Part shown: positions 24,152 through 34,767 of the stretch, one piece after another
How positions within the stretch are numbered: position 1 is the stretch's first letter
How the letters are laid out: every line of letters begins with the position of its first letter
From: Favolaschia claudopus
Taxonomy: Eukaryota > Basidiomycota > Agaricomycetes > Agaricales > Mycenaceae
NCBI GenBank assembly: GCA_037176885.1
Contig: JAWWNJ010000007.1
Coordinates: 2,294,001 to 2,358,000 of the forward strand
Length of the DNA: 64,000 nt
Direction: 5' to 3'
Position numbers and translations under genes: made by a program
The notes under the pieces: model-generated
The model's database searches: none
Told to the model about the DNA's origin: nothing
What the model saw: only the letters and a program-made list of their open reading frames with translations

Positions 24152-25085
24152 CCTGAAATCAGCGCTCAAGGGAGCAAGGGAGGGACGAAACCGGGAAATC
24201 AAGGCGGCATCGAGCTTGATATAAGACCCCGATCGCCGTGAGAAGAGTGAAGCGTAGGTATTTCGGACAACGACCACATAGCCATGGGAACAAGCCTTCG
24301 AGGTGGGCAAAGAGGTAAAGCTCATTAATGTTATGAAATCTTTCTCGTACTGTCGATAATTTCCGGTTCTTCATAATGGCCCCAGAGCGGTCAGGAGCAA
24401 TTGAAGAGCCTTTGCAAAGCAGCGGAAATGGTCTTCAAGTCCAGGGGCCCCAAGAACAATGCCAAGTTGTAAACTTGAAGCTGGAAGATAGCATCCTCGA
24501 ACTGAGATGCTCTTGCGATGATGAGACTCACGCATGAAAAAGCGCGGTCGCACGATAAGCAGGGTAGCAGAATGGCCGTTTGATGGAATCCATAGACGGT
24601 GTACGTCAGCGTTGTCGAAAACCTAACTCGTCCACAGCTCCCGGAAAATAATAACTTACTATAATCCTCGACGCCGCCACAGCGACGCTCAGATGGCCAC
24701 CTGTCGAAGGTCGGAGCCTTGCCAAAGCCTACAAAATGAATTCAATATTGCGGATAATCGCACAGATATAAAGAGTCTTGCCTTCCTCTGCCAGCCCTCG
24801 TACTTGTGAGCATACGGTGCGCCAAGTGCAGAGCACTGAGTTCAAAGTTGCAAACGGCAAAAGTTGAAGGGAGATGATCAATAAGGCAAAATAACGCGTG
24901 TCGCGATCACATGGTATAGCACTCTTGGCAAACAATGCCAATGGCCTGATTGATAACAATCTCACTCCCCTCTCCTCCTCAGCCATACGGGACCGATATC
25001 TTCTGACTCGGTTTCGCAATTGGTGCCTGAATGTGCCATATGTTATAAACGGTGAAGACCATAAACCCCAGACCTCCTTTCAACG
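24152..25085. other. Intergenic between divergent genes
   Basis: This holds the promoters of the Kelch/BTB gene (-) and the isochorismatase-like gene (+). A 96-codon open frame at 24729-25019 (-) has no family features. Confidence 0.45.
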
Positions 25086-25805
25086 ATGCCCTCCGCTCAT
25101 CTTCTATCTCATTTGCCTCGTACGGCCCTAGTTGTGATCGATGTACAGAACGGTGAGGATTCTCTCTCATCCTCGGCGTTTTCAAGCTCAATTTCATTCC
25201 AACTTCAAGCATTCAATGATCCAGTAGTGTTTCACAATCGCGAGAGGTCGACGCCGAATATGCAGCCCAAAATCACCGCTCTCCTCGCAGCATTCCGCAC
25301 CAACAAGCTCCCCATAGTCCACATCCATCACATCGACACCGACAAGCTCGATCCCGAGGGCACTTCTCCTTGGAACGAGAAGACTCATCCCGAAGGCGTC
25401 CTTCCCCAAGAGTACGTCCAGCCGCAGGGCGAGGAACCCGTTTTGCGCAAACACGACAAAAGCTCGGGATTCAATGCCCTCCTCGTCTCAGATGGCGCCA
25501 CACCATTGAAGGCTGTTCTCGATAAAGAGAATATCAAGACGATCATTCTGGTGGGGATGTCTTCGCCGCATTGTGTCAGCTCGACGGCGCGTGCTGGGTA
25601 CGATGCCGGGTTCTCGGTTGTGGTGGTGGGAGATGCATGCGCGACGTTTGCGGCGGGAGTCCCAGACTATCCGGGCGCGGCTAAAGGCGATTACAAGGAT
25701 GGCAAAGCTTGGAGTGCCGAAGCAACTCACGGCGTTGCGATGGCTCATCTCGATGGCGATATGGCAGATGTGGTTGGGACCGCGGAAGTACTCAAATTTT
25801 TGTGA
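25086..25805 (+). CDS. Isochorismatase-family cysteine hydrolase
   Basis: This is a small cytosolic alpha/beta hydrolase of the isochorismatase/nicotinamidase-like superfamily. The start MPSAHLLSHLPRTALVVIDVQN holds the catalytic Asp of VIDVQ. A 57-bp intron with GTGAGG...TTCAAG ends interrupts the frame but contains no stop. After splicing the text reads VIDVQNAFNDPVVFHN. The catalytic Lys is in VLRKHDKSSGF, and the nucleophile Cys lies in VGMSSPHCVSSTARAGYDAG. The C-terminal half has VVVVGDACATF and WSAEATHGVAMAHLDGDMA. All three catalytic residues are visible and length is normal (about 220 residues spliced). The physiological substrate is unknown. Confidence 0.9.
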   Translation: MPSAHLLSHLPRTALVVIDVQNGEDSLSSSAFSSSISFQLQAFNDPVVFHNRERSTPNMQPKITALLAAFRTNKLPIVHIHHIDTDKLDPEGTSPWNEKTHPEGVLPQEYVQPQGEEPVLRKHDKSSGFNALLVSDGATPLKAVLDKENIKTIILVGMSSPHCVSSTARAGYDAGFSVVVVGDACATFAAGVPDYPGAAKGDYKDGKAWSAEATHGVAMAHLDGDMADVVGTAEVLKFL

Positions 25806-25965
25806 ATCGCTGCAGTATTCGTGAAAATTGAACATGCCTGGGCCAATCTCTCGTATGAATTATGAATCTAGCCGTTGTCAAAGCTCCTTGGAGATTGCCG
25901 AACAACATAGAGGCCGAATTCGACGATGTGAATCAGCGACTCTCTCCTTCTCTCCCTCGTCTCCC

Positions 25966-26658
25966 ATGTCCGACATCCACACCAAACAACTCGAAAACGC
26001 ACACGCGTTCATCAAACATCTCAACGCGCTCGACTGGGACTCCCTCGCCGATCTCCTTGCTCCGAACTTCAAACATCAGTACCTCCCATCCACAATCATC
26101 CCTCCAGATGGGAAGGACGATCGGGGCAAGGAGGACTTTGTCAACAACTTGAAGGTCACTCTTGAGAACGTTTTTGACAAGGTTACTGTGAGCTATACTA
26201 TCTTCCTACACCCTTTTATGAGATAGTTGAGGCAAAGGCGATATGATAGTATTTACCCCCGATCGACGTTATCCACGGCTCCAACGCTGTCGTATTCCAT
26301 GTCGGTCATTTATGGCTTTCCCTGGCTTTCCTATCTTGTCAATGGCACAGTTAATATTCTTTTGCCTTCCTAGTTAAAGTCCGATGGCGCATCTAAATCT
26401 GGTAGGAAGTACAACAACGAATATATGGTGCGCACCAGCGTTTTCCATCCACTCTATATCTACTTCATTTTTCAACCCCTTTGCGGTGTAGGTCACTTTC
26501 CACTTTGACGGCGAGAAAATCATCAAACTCAACGAGTTTGTCGATTCCAAGTATTCCAAAGATTTTTTCGGAGCCCTCAGAGCTGAGTAAGTATCAAATC
26601 TCTGCGATGGCAGATCGCGATACTCACATGCTCGTCGTGTCTCCCAGATCTTCGTGAT
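25966..26658 (+). CDS. SnoaL/NTF2-fold small protein, tandem copy 1
   Basis: This is a small alpha+beta-barrel protein of unknown role. The start MSDIHTKQLENAHAFIKHLN is followed by WDSLADLLAPNFKHQYLPST and DGKDDRGKEDFVNNLKVT. Splicing adds LPPIDVIHGSNAVVFH, then SGRKYNNEYM, then VTFHFDGEKIIKLNEFVDSK and SKDFFGALRAE. A final micro-exon gives SS and the stop. Helix-then-sheet order and the FHFDGEKI strand fit the SnoaL-like polyketide-cyclase/NTF2 fold. It is paralogous to the next gene at every exon, including splice positions. It follows the isochorismatase gene by 160 bp in the same direction. Confidence 0.78.
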
Positions 26659-27017
26659 ATATCTTCGTGGCATATTTATGCGCAGCCACGAATTGAATTT
26701 GTTGCAGCTCGGAGGAATGAATTTAATCTCGAATTATAACGGTTTGGATGTTTTCTCAAGCCATGAGCGACTCGGAATTCTCTCGAATTGCGCTGCGGCA
26801 AATGACGACAGATCGCTGCTTTTTTTGTCACCGGTAGGTCGAAGTTCAAGAGTTGGAACCAATGACTTACTTGTAGTTTACTTATCTCACATGGGGGTAT
26901 GTATCGCGTCCCAACAATCTTTCTGCTCTTGCTTGATTGAATCTTTCGATATCAGCCTCACAGTCTCTCAGGCTCTCACACTCTCCTCTTCCTCCTCTAT
27001 CATACACTCCTCCTCCC

Positions 27018-27741
27018 ATGTCCTCTGACCTCCACACCCTTCAACTTGCCAACGCACACGCCCTCCTCGAACACCTCAACGCCCTCAACTGGCCCGCCCT
27101 CGCGGACCTCATCGCGCCGGACTTCCGACACCAATATCAGCCGTCGACGATCGTGCCTTCGGATGGCAAGGAGTATAGAGGAAAGGAGGAGTGGTTGAAG
27201 GTGTTGAAGTTCGCTATGGAGGGGGTATTTGAGAAACTTGTTGTATGTCTGTTTTCCCTGCTGTTCTTCCTTTGGCGGGAGGATTAGACTCTTGGATTGC
27301 TTTGATTAAGTTGAAGATGGTGTTTCGTTTCTACCCCCAATTGACATTATTCATGGGTCCGATGCGGTTGTATTCCATGTCGGTTGAATATTTGGTCGAT
27401 TCGTCGGGCAGCGTTGAAGTGATTTCTTTGCCTGGATACTTAGCTGAAATCCGACGGTGTGACCATGTCTGGAAAGAAGTACAACAATGAGTATATGCTG
27501 TGTGTCTGTTTCTCAAAATGATCCAACGTCAATCTTACTCAGTTTCGTTCTTTCTTCCGCCGCTCAGATCACATTCCACTTCGACGGCGAAAAAATCGTG
27601 AAGTTGAACGAATTCGTCGATTCGCACTATTCGAAATATTACGCGTCCCTCCGAGCTGAGTGAGTGCGCATAATCAATCGGCGCGTTTGCATTATGATTG
27701 GTGGGCCTGACTGTTCAAATTCCAGAGCTGGTGGTGCGTGA
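27018..27741 (+). CDS. SnoaL/NTF2-fold small protein, tandem copy 2
   Basis: This is a tandem paralogue of the preceding gene. The start MSSDLHTLQLANAHALLEHL leads to LADLIAPDFRHQYQPST and DGKEYRGKEEWLKVLKFAM. Later exons encode LPPIDIIHGSDAVVFH-like and SGKKYNNEY segments, then ITFHFDGEKIVKLNEFVDSH and SKYYASLRAE. A last exon ends AGGA and the stop. Exon number and the intron that splits the final GAG codon match copy 1, supporting both models. No catalytic role can be stated. The two copies differ mainly in the N-terminal helices. Confidence 0.78.
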
Positions 27742-27865
27742 CACGGGTTGAGCAGCGAGCCTTTTAACTTTCTGGTTGAAACCCTAACTATTGCGAGAAA
27801 AAGGATAGAACTTGGGCTTCAACATTCAATTCATGTTCGAAGTTTCGGGACATGAAGAACTGTCT

Positions 27866-28510
27866 CTACTGCGCAGTGGACTGAATCACTTTCACCGCCT
27901 GCGCAGACCTCGGAGTGAAAGAACAGTGGAAAGGGCGTGGCGAGCTACCCATCATATGAACTTCAGGTCCCTCCTTCAAAAGCACAGGAAGACTCACGAT
28001 ACAAGTCCCGGAAAATATTCGTATGTTGGCTCAACAACCTCGCCATCTTCATTCGTAGCTTTGCCGACGTTGAATGTCGACAAGACAGATGCGATGGTGA
28101 TCCAGAGCGTAGAAGAGGCTACATGCCTACCGGGACAAATTCTGTTGAGGGGTCGCTCAGTCGAAAAGTTCAGTGTTGAAATAATTGAATTTTCGAATAC
28201 CTTTTCCCAAATCCAAACGCCGCCTCGGCGGAGTCTCTTATTTCTGGGTTGAGCTTGCCGTTAAGTAAAAAGCGCTCGGGGTCGAACTTGTGTGGATTTG
28301 GGTACATTGTCTGGCAACATCTCAATGCAATATCAGGAAACAGGTAAATATTAATAGCTCACTTCGTCGTGAAGAATCGCCCTGGGAGAAAAGAGAACGA
28401 GAGGTCGATAATGAACGCCAGGGAAACGAGAAAGAGTATTCCGTACCATGCGTCCCAATGATAACAGAATTCGCCGGGATTCTATACCCTCGATATTCAT
28501 CGTGGGGCAA
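27866..28510 (-). pseudogene. Cytochrome P450, 3' portion (apparently 5'-truncated)
   Basis: Minus-strand exons encode the C-terminal third of a P450. In order: DEYRGYRIPANSVIIGT, AILHDE joined to TMYPNPHKFDPERF, then LNPEIRDSAEAAFGFGKR. Across an intron comes ICPGRHVASSTLWITIAS, and near the stop SPRPFHCSFTPRSAQAVKVI. The meander (PERF) and haem loop (FGFGKRICPG) are intact. The residue before AILHDE is Gly where a Trp is usual. Upstream, where the I-helix and ExxR helix should be, I find only a weak ASTALSVLLSFLSF segment near 28.8 kb and no ExxR exon. I therefore treat it as a truncated or decayed gene. It is not a copy of the 11.3-13.7 kb P450, as the haem-loop sequences differ. Confidence 0.72.
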
Positions 28511-29235
28511 GAAACAATGTTCCAGCGAACAGAGCGACGGCCGCTGTTGCATGGCCAGAAATCAGAGATGAAATTTCTGCAAACATGGGGCCTGGAGGGG
28601 AGGGATTGCTCAGGGTCTGACACTATCTCTCGTTATATATGGTACAAGAATATCGCTGCGTGTCACGGTGTGGCGTGCGGGCTCTTTAAGCTGACCCCGA
28701 GAATAGGGAGAGAAAGAAAAGGCAAGGTCGTAAGGAATCATGATACTCGCGGAGACGGTAGTAGGAAGACTGAAGCTCAAGAAGCTCAAGAGTACGGAGA
28801 GCGCCGTCGATGCGGATGTCGACACAAATTGACAGCGAAGAGGCTGGTCGGAACGTAGACTCAGAGGTTACAGACCCAGGGATGTTATTCAACGTTTTCA
28901 GGTGTCCTTGAGCTAGCATACGAGCCACCGCATTGCATTCGAGGGTTCAACGCTCATGGGTGATCATGGGGAGGGATTTGTTTGGCACAATCAAACAAGT
29001 CGTGCTCGCATGAATTATTCTATCAATGCTGCACTATGCGAAGGTACATAGAGTCAGGATCTCACAAAACGACTCGGACGAAACGAATAAATAAACAATA
29101 TATACCACACCACCGAGTAGATACGAAGCAGACCGTCACATACATAGGGAGGGTATCTATCAGTATCACCTTCTCCTCCACCCCACCTCACCCCTTCTTC
29201 AATATATACACCCAACCCACCACACCCCACCCTCA
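28511..29235. other. Intergenic or decayed P450 5' region
   Basis: This may hold remnants of the upstream exons of the P450 fragment, but no exon could be supported. From about 29150 the sequence is C-rich, leading into the F-box gene 3' end. Confidence 0.4.
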
Positions 29236-30710
29236 CTACCCCTTCTTCCGATGCGGCCACACCTCGATATACGGCAACAGCGGCATCACCGCCTCGCCCC
29301 GCTTCCTCCACCCCTGCTCCACCCTCAACACGCCCCGCCTCCTCGCCTTCGGGAGGTGCGCGGCGAAGAACGCGACGTAGTCCGGCACGAGCGACGGCGG
29401 GGAGGATTCGGGGATGACGGTGATGTGCGCGTCTTGTAAAGCGGGGAACGCCTCTCCACCCCCGAGCAAGGCATCGATCTTGCTGATGACCACAGGATCC
29501 GCGCCGGAAGACGACGCGACGACGGCGGCGGGGAGGTGCAGGACGATGGCGAGGGATGTGAGGCGGGGGTTGGATGCGCGGAGGCGGTCGAGGACCCAGG
29601 GGAGGTACGGCGGGAGGGTGTGTTGTTCCATGACGATGTGGAGCTGGATGGTGCGCAGGCAAGTCAAGCGGGAGTAGTCGAAGCGCGATTTGTCGAAGTG
29701 GTCGATGTGGACTGCGCGGAGTAGCAATTTAGCTGTAGAAAATAACGAAGAAAGGCGACGCACGCTCATGCCATTGAATATCAAGACGCTCGAGGGTGGA
29801 CTGAACGGCGCTGAGGACGAGGGCGAGGTTGGCGGAGGAGTTGATGCTGTGGGGGATGGGGTTCACGGCGAGGCGGCGGACGTTGGAGAAGTAGTGAGGG
29901 TTCTGCAGCATGAACTCGAGAATCTTCCCGACTTTGCTGTCGAGGGAGAGGTTGAGGAATTCAGGGGACGAGCCGGCTCGCGGGAGCATGACGTCGGGGG
30001 CGTTGGAGTCGAGGCCGACGTGGAACATGGAGAGATTAGGCACGGTGAGGGAGGCGCGGAGGAAGGGCGCGGGGACGTTGGTGACGGTGAGAAGGTGCAG
30101 GCGTTCGAGGGCGCCGGAGGAGACGATCCGCAGAAGAGCGGAGGCCAGGGAGGGCGCCATGTCGAGCCAGTCGCCCCAACAGCCGAACAACGCGATCTTG
30201 GTGACGCGGGTGAGAAGACCGAGTAGGGCGGGCAGGAGACTGCCTGTGCGCATCCAGATGGACGAATTGGGGAGGCGATAGATCGTGACGCTCTGGACAT
30301 ACGACGCGAGATGCGGGTAGCAAAGAAAGAGCTGGTAGAGGCCGTCTGGGGTATCGCTGGACATCATGAAACACAAGTCGCGGAAGAGGCGTTTGCGGCA
30401 GGAATGGACGAATGCCCAGCAGACGACGGAACACGTCTGCAGCGTCGCCTTGTCGTCCATGTTGTCGACGATCAAATCCAGAATCTCTTGAGGAACGCGA
30501 GGGACGTAGCGGTAAGGCGCGGCGCTGCAGAATATTTAGAATAGACCACAGACAACAGCAAACAACGACGTACACGACGGCGGCGCTCTTGAGGAGGGCA
30601 GTGACCAGCTCATCGTTGCGCTGGATCGGCGGCGGGAATCGACTGGGGCCAGATAGCCACGCTTCTCCACCAGAGCCTGCGTCGGCCATTGTTTCGGTTC
30701 CCTCCAGCAT
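29236..30710 (-). CDS. F-box-like protein with leucine-rich C-terminal half
   Basis: This is a likely substrate adaptor of an SCF ubiquitin ligase. From an ATG at 30710 (or 30689) the protein begins MADAGSGGEAWLSGPSRFPP after a few residues. One intron precedes the F-box-like segment: VPQEILDLIVDNMDDKAT, then LQTCSVVCWAFVHSCRKRLF and the Phe-Arg-Asp end of the motif. The rest is an irregular leucine-rich array (LPALLGLLTRVTKIALFG, LERLHLLTVTNV, LTVPNLSMFHVGL). A second intron near 29.73 kb joins LERLDIQWHE to the last exon (LLLRAVHIDHFDKSRFDY). The protein ends YIEVWPHRKKG. This architecture is very common in Agaricomycete F-box families. The target is unknown. Confidence 0.85.
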
Positions 30711-31718
30711 CGCGCTCACAGCCAGTCGACGTCGTCTGCTTTAAAGGACGATGTTTGCGTCTATTTACACTAATGATCTTCTTCCTCCAATTTCATTTGC
30801 TTTCCCATTTTTCTCATCCGTTTCAAATTCATCGGTCCGATGTCCTCTGTTTTCAAATTTGCTTCCGCCGAGACAAAAGATTTGCGGGGGAACAATTGCA
30901 AATTCTGGCCTCTTGACAGCATTGACCTCATGCTAACGTCTCATTTTTCAAATACATCTGGCGCCACTAGTCCTCACTAGTCCCCGTAGTTCGGAATGTG
31001 GCAAGGAGGAAAGGCGTTCTCTTGGGCACGGACTTCATTATGAACCGACACCTGTTCAACGCGTTTACTTTCACGCATCCTGAATGAAGTTCACATCCAG
31101 ATTCCATTCGACTCCTCGACCTCGGGCAACATGAGCCCGTACATTTTCCGCGCTACACAGATCTCGCCGCATTTTCGGAGTGAACGCCGCTGTGGAAGAT
31201 GAGTCAGACCTGGCTGCGATAATGGCGGATGGTAGTATAATTACGCACCATGATGCGAATGAGAGCAAGCCTCTCCTCCCGGCAGGCAAAAGCAGCTTGT
31301 GAGAAGTAGAATGAGAAGTAAAACCCTGATTCTCCACAAGCATCCGCGAACCGGATCCCCAGCCTCAGTCTCGTGACAGTGCTGCGAAAATGGAAAAAAA
31401 AATCCAGGTCTAATTGATCATCGAAGAGCGCGACGACGCAAGGCTCGCAACACCGCTGCGGCGGCCAAGTTTTGCACCACGGTCGGGGAGGCAGTTGTGG
31501 CTCGAGGGAAGCGCGCCCCACGCCCCACCGCTGTTAACGCGGGAGACGGGAAAGTGTGGTAAGCCCTTCGATGACTGAAAGAGACATTAGTGAGCGGGCG
31601 TATGAGTAACTGCACGATGCATACCCTGCGTTAGCGACCATGGGAATCGTGGCGTTCGCACCTGAATGTCTAAGACAATCAAAGATTTAGTGTAGACTTG
31701 TTAATGAAAAAGAATGGC
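30711..31718. other. Intergenic; contains conserved 3' module of the family gene at 31.7 kb
   Basis: Most of the stretch has no gene. About 31400-31620, read on the minus strand, is homologous to sequence downstream of the two other family copies (near 50.65-50.83 kb and 53.36-53.50 kb). The shared landmarks are a CATCGAnGGnCTTnCCACACTT-type block and a TTGCGAGCCTTGCGTCG-type block. It may be an untranslated region or an extra 3' exon. Confidence 0.45.
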
Positions 31719-32552
31719 CTACGGTGTTTTAGCCGCATCCAATTTCGACTGCTTGTATTCCTCAAAGGCCGGGGTCCAGAATGGTTGGCGTGTCGTAAAT
31801 TTGCGGTTCACGTACCAGCGCGCGTCCTCCGTCTCCAATTCGCCAAGTATTTTCTCCTCTTCAGGCAAAAGCTCCCCCGGGGCTGGCCACTTGCGCGGTT
31901 CATACTGCACCCTCCACGAGATCAAGTAACCGATGAAAATCGCATGTTTCCTCATGCCTCTTTGGTGCAGGACGGGCGGGTGAATCAAAAAGTGTATGAG
32001 ACCCTCTAGAAACGTATGGAATTCGGGGACAAGTATGCCTGCGTTCGACGCAGGGAGAGGCGGCACCATCGAGCGAAGACGACGCCCGTAATCGCGCACG
32101 TCGATGGCATAGTAAGACTGAGGGAGCAGGAGGACGGGCGAGGGCATTGGCTCCATGATATACGTGCTTTCAACCATGTCTTCGGGAGGGAGATCTTTGT
32201 GGGCCAGACGTATAGCCTTAGGCCAAGGCACTGTGCCTCCACGGCCAGGCTCCCACATTTCCATCGTCGCAAGATCGCCGGGGTTGTGCGCCGAGCGGAC
32301 CCAGCATTCGTTCTGCAGCACACTCGCAGCAGATTCGAGGAGGTCGTCTGGGACGAGAATTTGCTGGTCGAAAAGATGGGTGGCGACGCGGTGGACGAAG
32401 CATAGAGCGTCTTCGCCCCAAAGGGCACATGGAATACCAGCGGCGGTTAGTTGGCGGAGCGCGCCGAGTCTCTTGTGCTGCTCCTCCGGCGGCGGCGGAA
32501 CATACTCATAAAACTCTTCGTTATAGAACGCGCCGTCGTCGTCAGTTGGCAT
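31719..32552 (-). CDS. Family protein of unknown function, copy 1 (intact)
   Basis: This is a protein of about 277 residues. It starts MPTDDDGAFYNEEFYEYVPP, then HKRLGALRQLTAAGIPCALW and FDQQILVPDDLLESAASVL. Further on come VRSAHNPGDLATMEMWEPG, SPVLLLPQSYYAIDVRDYG, GILVPEFHTFLEGLIHFLIH and ELETEDARWYVNRKF, with a Lys-rich end. The AGIPCALWGEDAL..FDQQILVPDD pattern loosely recalls fungal proteins with a minimal nucleotidyltransferase-like fold, but I see no certain catalytic motif, so no function is claimed. The start is chosen because copy 2 shares the same first codons. A 5'-UTR intron beginning GTGAGTCG is conserved just upstream in copies 1 and 2. Copies 2 and 3 are at 49.7 and 52.3 kb on the opposite strand. 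Confidence 0.8.
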   Translation of the reverse strand: MPTDDDGAFYNEEFYEYVPPPPEEQHKRLGALRQLTAAGIPCALWGEDALCFVHRVATHLFDQQILVPDDLLESAASVLQNECWVRSAHNPGDLATMEMWEPGRGGTVPWPKAIRLAHKDLPPEDMVESTYIMEPMPSPVLLLPQSYYAIDVRDYGRRLRSMVPPLPASNAGILVPEFHTFLEGLIHFLIHPPVLHQRGMRKHAIFIGYLISWRVQYEPRKWPAPGELLPEEEKILGELETEDARWYVNRKFTTRQPFWTPAFEEYKQSKLDAAKTP

Positions 32553-33110
32553 TGTGACTAGAGTCAATTCTGAGTTTTCTCGGTTCAAACAGTCAACAGT
32601 CAACGACTCACGATGTTTCCGGAGTGCAGCGTGCTGCTCACAGGTCTGAGCTGACTGGGTGGAAGCAAGAGTCGATGGGTGTACACAAGGTGTACAAATC
32701 TGCTTTCAACGATACGGCACCCGGATATTTTCTATTGTATTGTCACCTGTATCGTTCCTGTGAGACCACTTATGAGACGACTCCCCGCCGTGCAGCTTGT
32801 TTTGCGTCTTCTTGAACGCATGGCGTGAGATTCGAGCAGAGAATGGTTTGCAGTGAACAGCGAAAGAGAATTCGGGGTAGCCGGGCCGAGAGCCGACATC
32901 AACAAACACGATCATGTGACGATCATCCTTCACTTCCTCCTTTCGCACCTTCTCCATCTTCGCTTTCGGAGGGCGCTTGGAGTTTTAGACTTGCCTCTGA
33001 GATCTTAATGCATCTTACTCTCTTTTTTCGGCGCACAACCTGAAACCTTGGGAGCTGCAACTCCCACGAGTCCGCAGACGTTCCGTCACGTTCGCAGCGA
33101 AAAACACGAC
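32553..33110 (-). repeat. Promoter/5' module of the family gene, copy 1
   Basis: Read on the minus strand, this block is homologous to sequence before copies 2 and 3. Shared parts include the CAGACCTGTGAGCAGCACGC block near 32.63 kb, an AGACGCAAAAnAAGCTGC block near 32.8 kb, and an ACATGATCGTGTT..TCTCGGCCCGGC block near 32.89-32.93 kb. Outermost is a stretch with GCGAACGT. The ~32.8-kb part represents the undisrupted state of the site that carries the nested mobile elements in copy 2. Confidence 0.7.
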
Positions 33111-34767
33111 ACGCAGGAACTTTGATATGCGCCATTGAATGTCGCCGATTTAATCCGAAGAACAATATCATGGCTTCAGTTCTTGGAACTTTCCGCTCCA
33201 AGTTGGAATAACGGTAGACCTACGGCAGCAACGATTGGAATGCCAATGGTACGAAGAAGCAGCAAGAGGAATAGGTACGCAAGCTTTTCTACATTGTCCC
33301 GCGTGCGGGCGACCTTTTACATCGTTAGCCCAGTAGGGAATATAACTGGCAGTTCGCCGATCTCCACTGACCTTTCCCATGGTATTTCAACGTATGTTTT
33401 CTTTGAGACTCTATTTCCATGGTGTTTCTGGATTCAGATTGACGAACGAGATGAAAACCCTTAGGCTTAGCTAGTATAGCTAGGATACTCTGGTCTCGTC
33501 TTCTCCGTTCTGAAGGATCGAGCTCGAGATGCTCGATGAAACGCGAATTTGTCGCTTTCCTCGTTGTTTGTGGGAGGTCTGTTGATATCTGAAAAGGTAC
33601 AGCGCTGGTTCATTCAAGACTTTCAACTGTTGTTTCGCGGATTTAAAATCATGATGAAATAAGAAACGCTATATCTTGCGAGGTACGAGCAAACTGATAT
33701 AGCGTCTGTCTTGGAGAGACTAAAGAAACGCGTTGAAAGGTCGTCCATGTAATCCGATATTCGACAGAAAATTGGCGGGATAACCCATCATCCCTTGCGC
33801 TGGAGATTGCTTCGAATTGTGTGCTTACTACTGAGGCAGTTGAGCAACATCTGCTCTGCCAATCTTTTGTTGATCAAGTCGGTAGGAGGAGGAGGAGGAT
33901 AAATTATACTGGCACGGTCCCACAATTGGAACAGCCAGTTTACTAAGGACATGGTGACTAATAACTGATACTAGCTAAAAATCCCTTCGTTAGCCCTTAG
34001 AGCACAATACACTACCAAGGGGGGGCGGAGATTTGTAGACGGGCGTAGAGTCCTCTGCCGTGTCTCGTGGACGCGGCCAACATGAACAGCTGAAAACCCT
34101 CGGAGCTTCGAGGTAAAAAATCCCCGCACTGTCGAGGGCGACTACGCCGTCTTCAAATCTGCAGTCCCCGTGGGCGCACATGCATAAGTCATAATTAAAT
34201 CAGTTGGATTGGAGTGGAGTGGTGGGACAAGTAGAAATCCCGTCTGATTCTCAGCATTGGCGTCGAATAAAAGACCTCCAGTACGTCGTAGCAGTATTTG
34301 GCGAGGAGAGCGGTGACCTCTCGGCGCGGGAGTAAATCACGGAAGAAAAGGCCGGCATCGGTGTAAGCCTGTGTAAGCACCGAGTAGAGTACGGTGGGAA
34401 CATTCAACGAACAAGTTAATCTGACGAGGAATTATCTCGTAGGGGATGCCGACGAGGGTAATACAGCGCAAAGCGGGAGTTTCCGCTGTTGGAATGCGCT
34501 GCAATTAGACCCAGGTTTTGGCCCCACGTAGCGCCAGATGGTGTGTGTCTCAAAGAAGTCTACTTCTGCCCAAATCGTCCAAAACCGGATTATCACTGAA
34601 TTCATCAATGTGGCAGTGTGATTTAATCCCGGCGGTACCTGTCAAGTGTCAATGATTCGCGTCACGGGACCAAAAGCCAGTGTCGGCGCACTGCGTCTTC
34701 CTCCTCCTCCTCCGCGTCCTCGCCGCCGCCCCCATCGCCGCCCACATCCAGCTAACTGTATCTTAAA
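33111..34767. other. Intergenic, AT-rich, no gene recognised
   Basis: No coding family found. The last 140 bases before calcineurin are CT/GC-rich (short CCTCCTCCT and CGCCGCC tracts), typical of a fungal promoter and leader. Confidence 0.45.

Noticed and set aside
29236..30710. Plus-strand frames over the F-box gene (for example 29690-30226)
   Set aside because: They are mirror images of the GC-rich coding strand; the minus strand has the F-box and spliced continuity.
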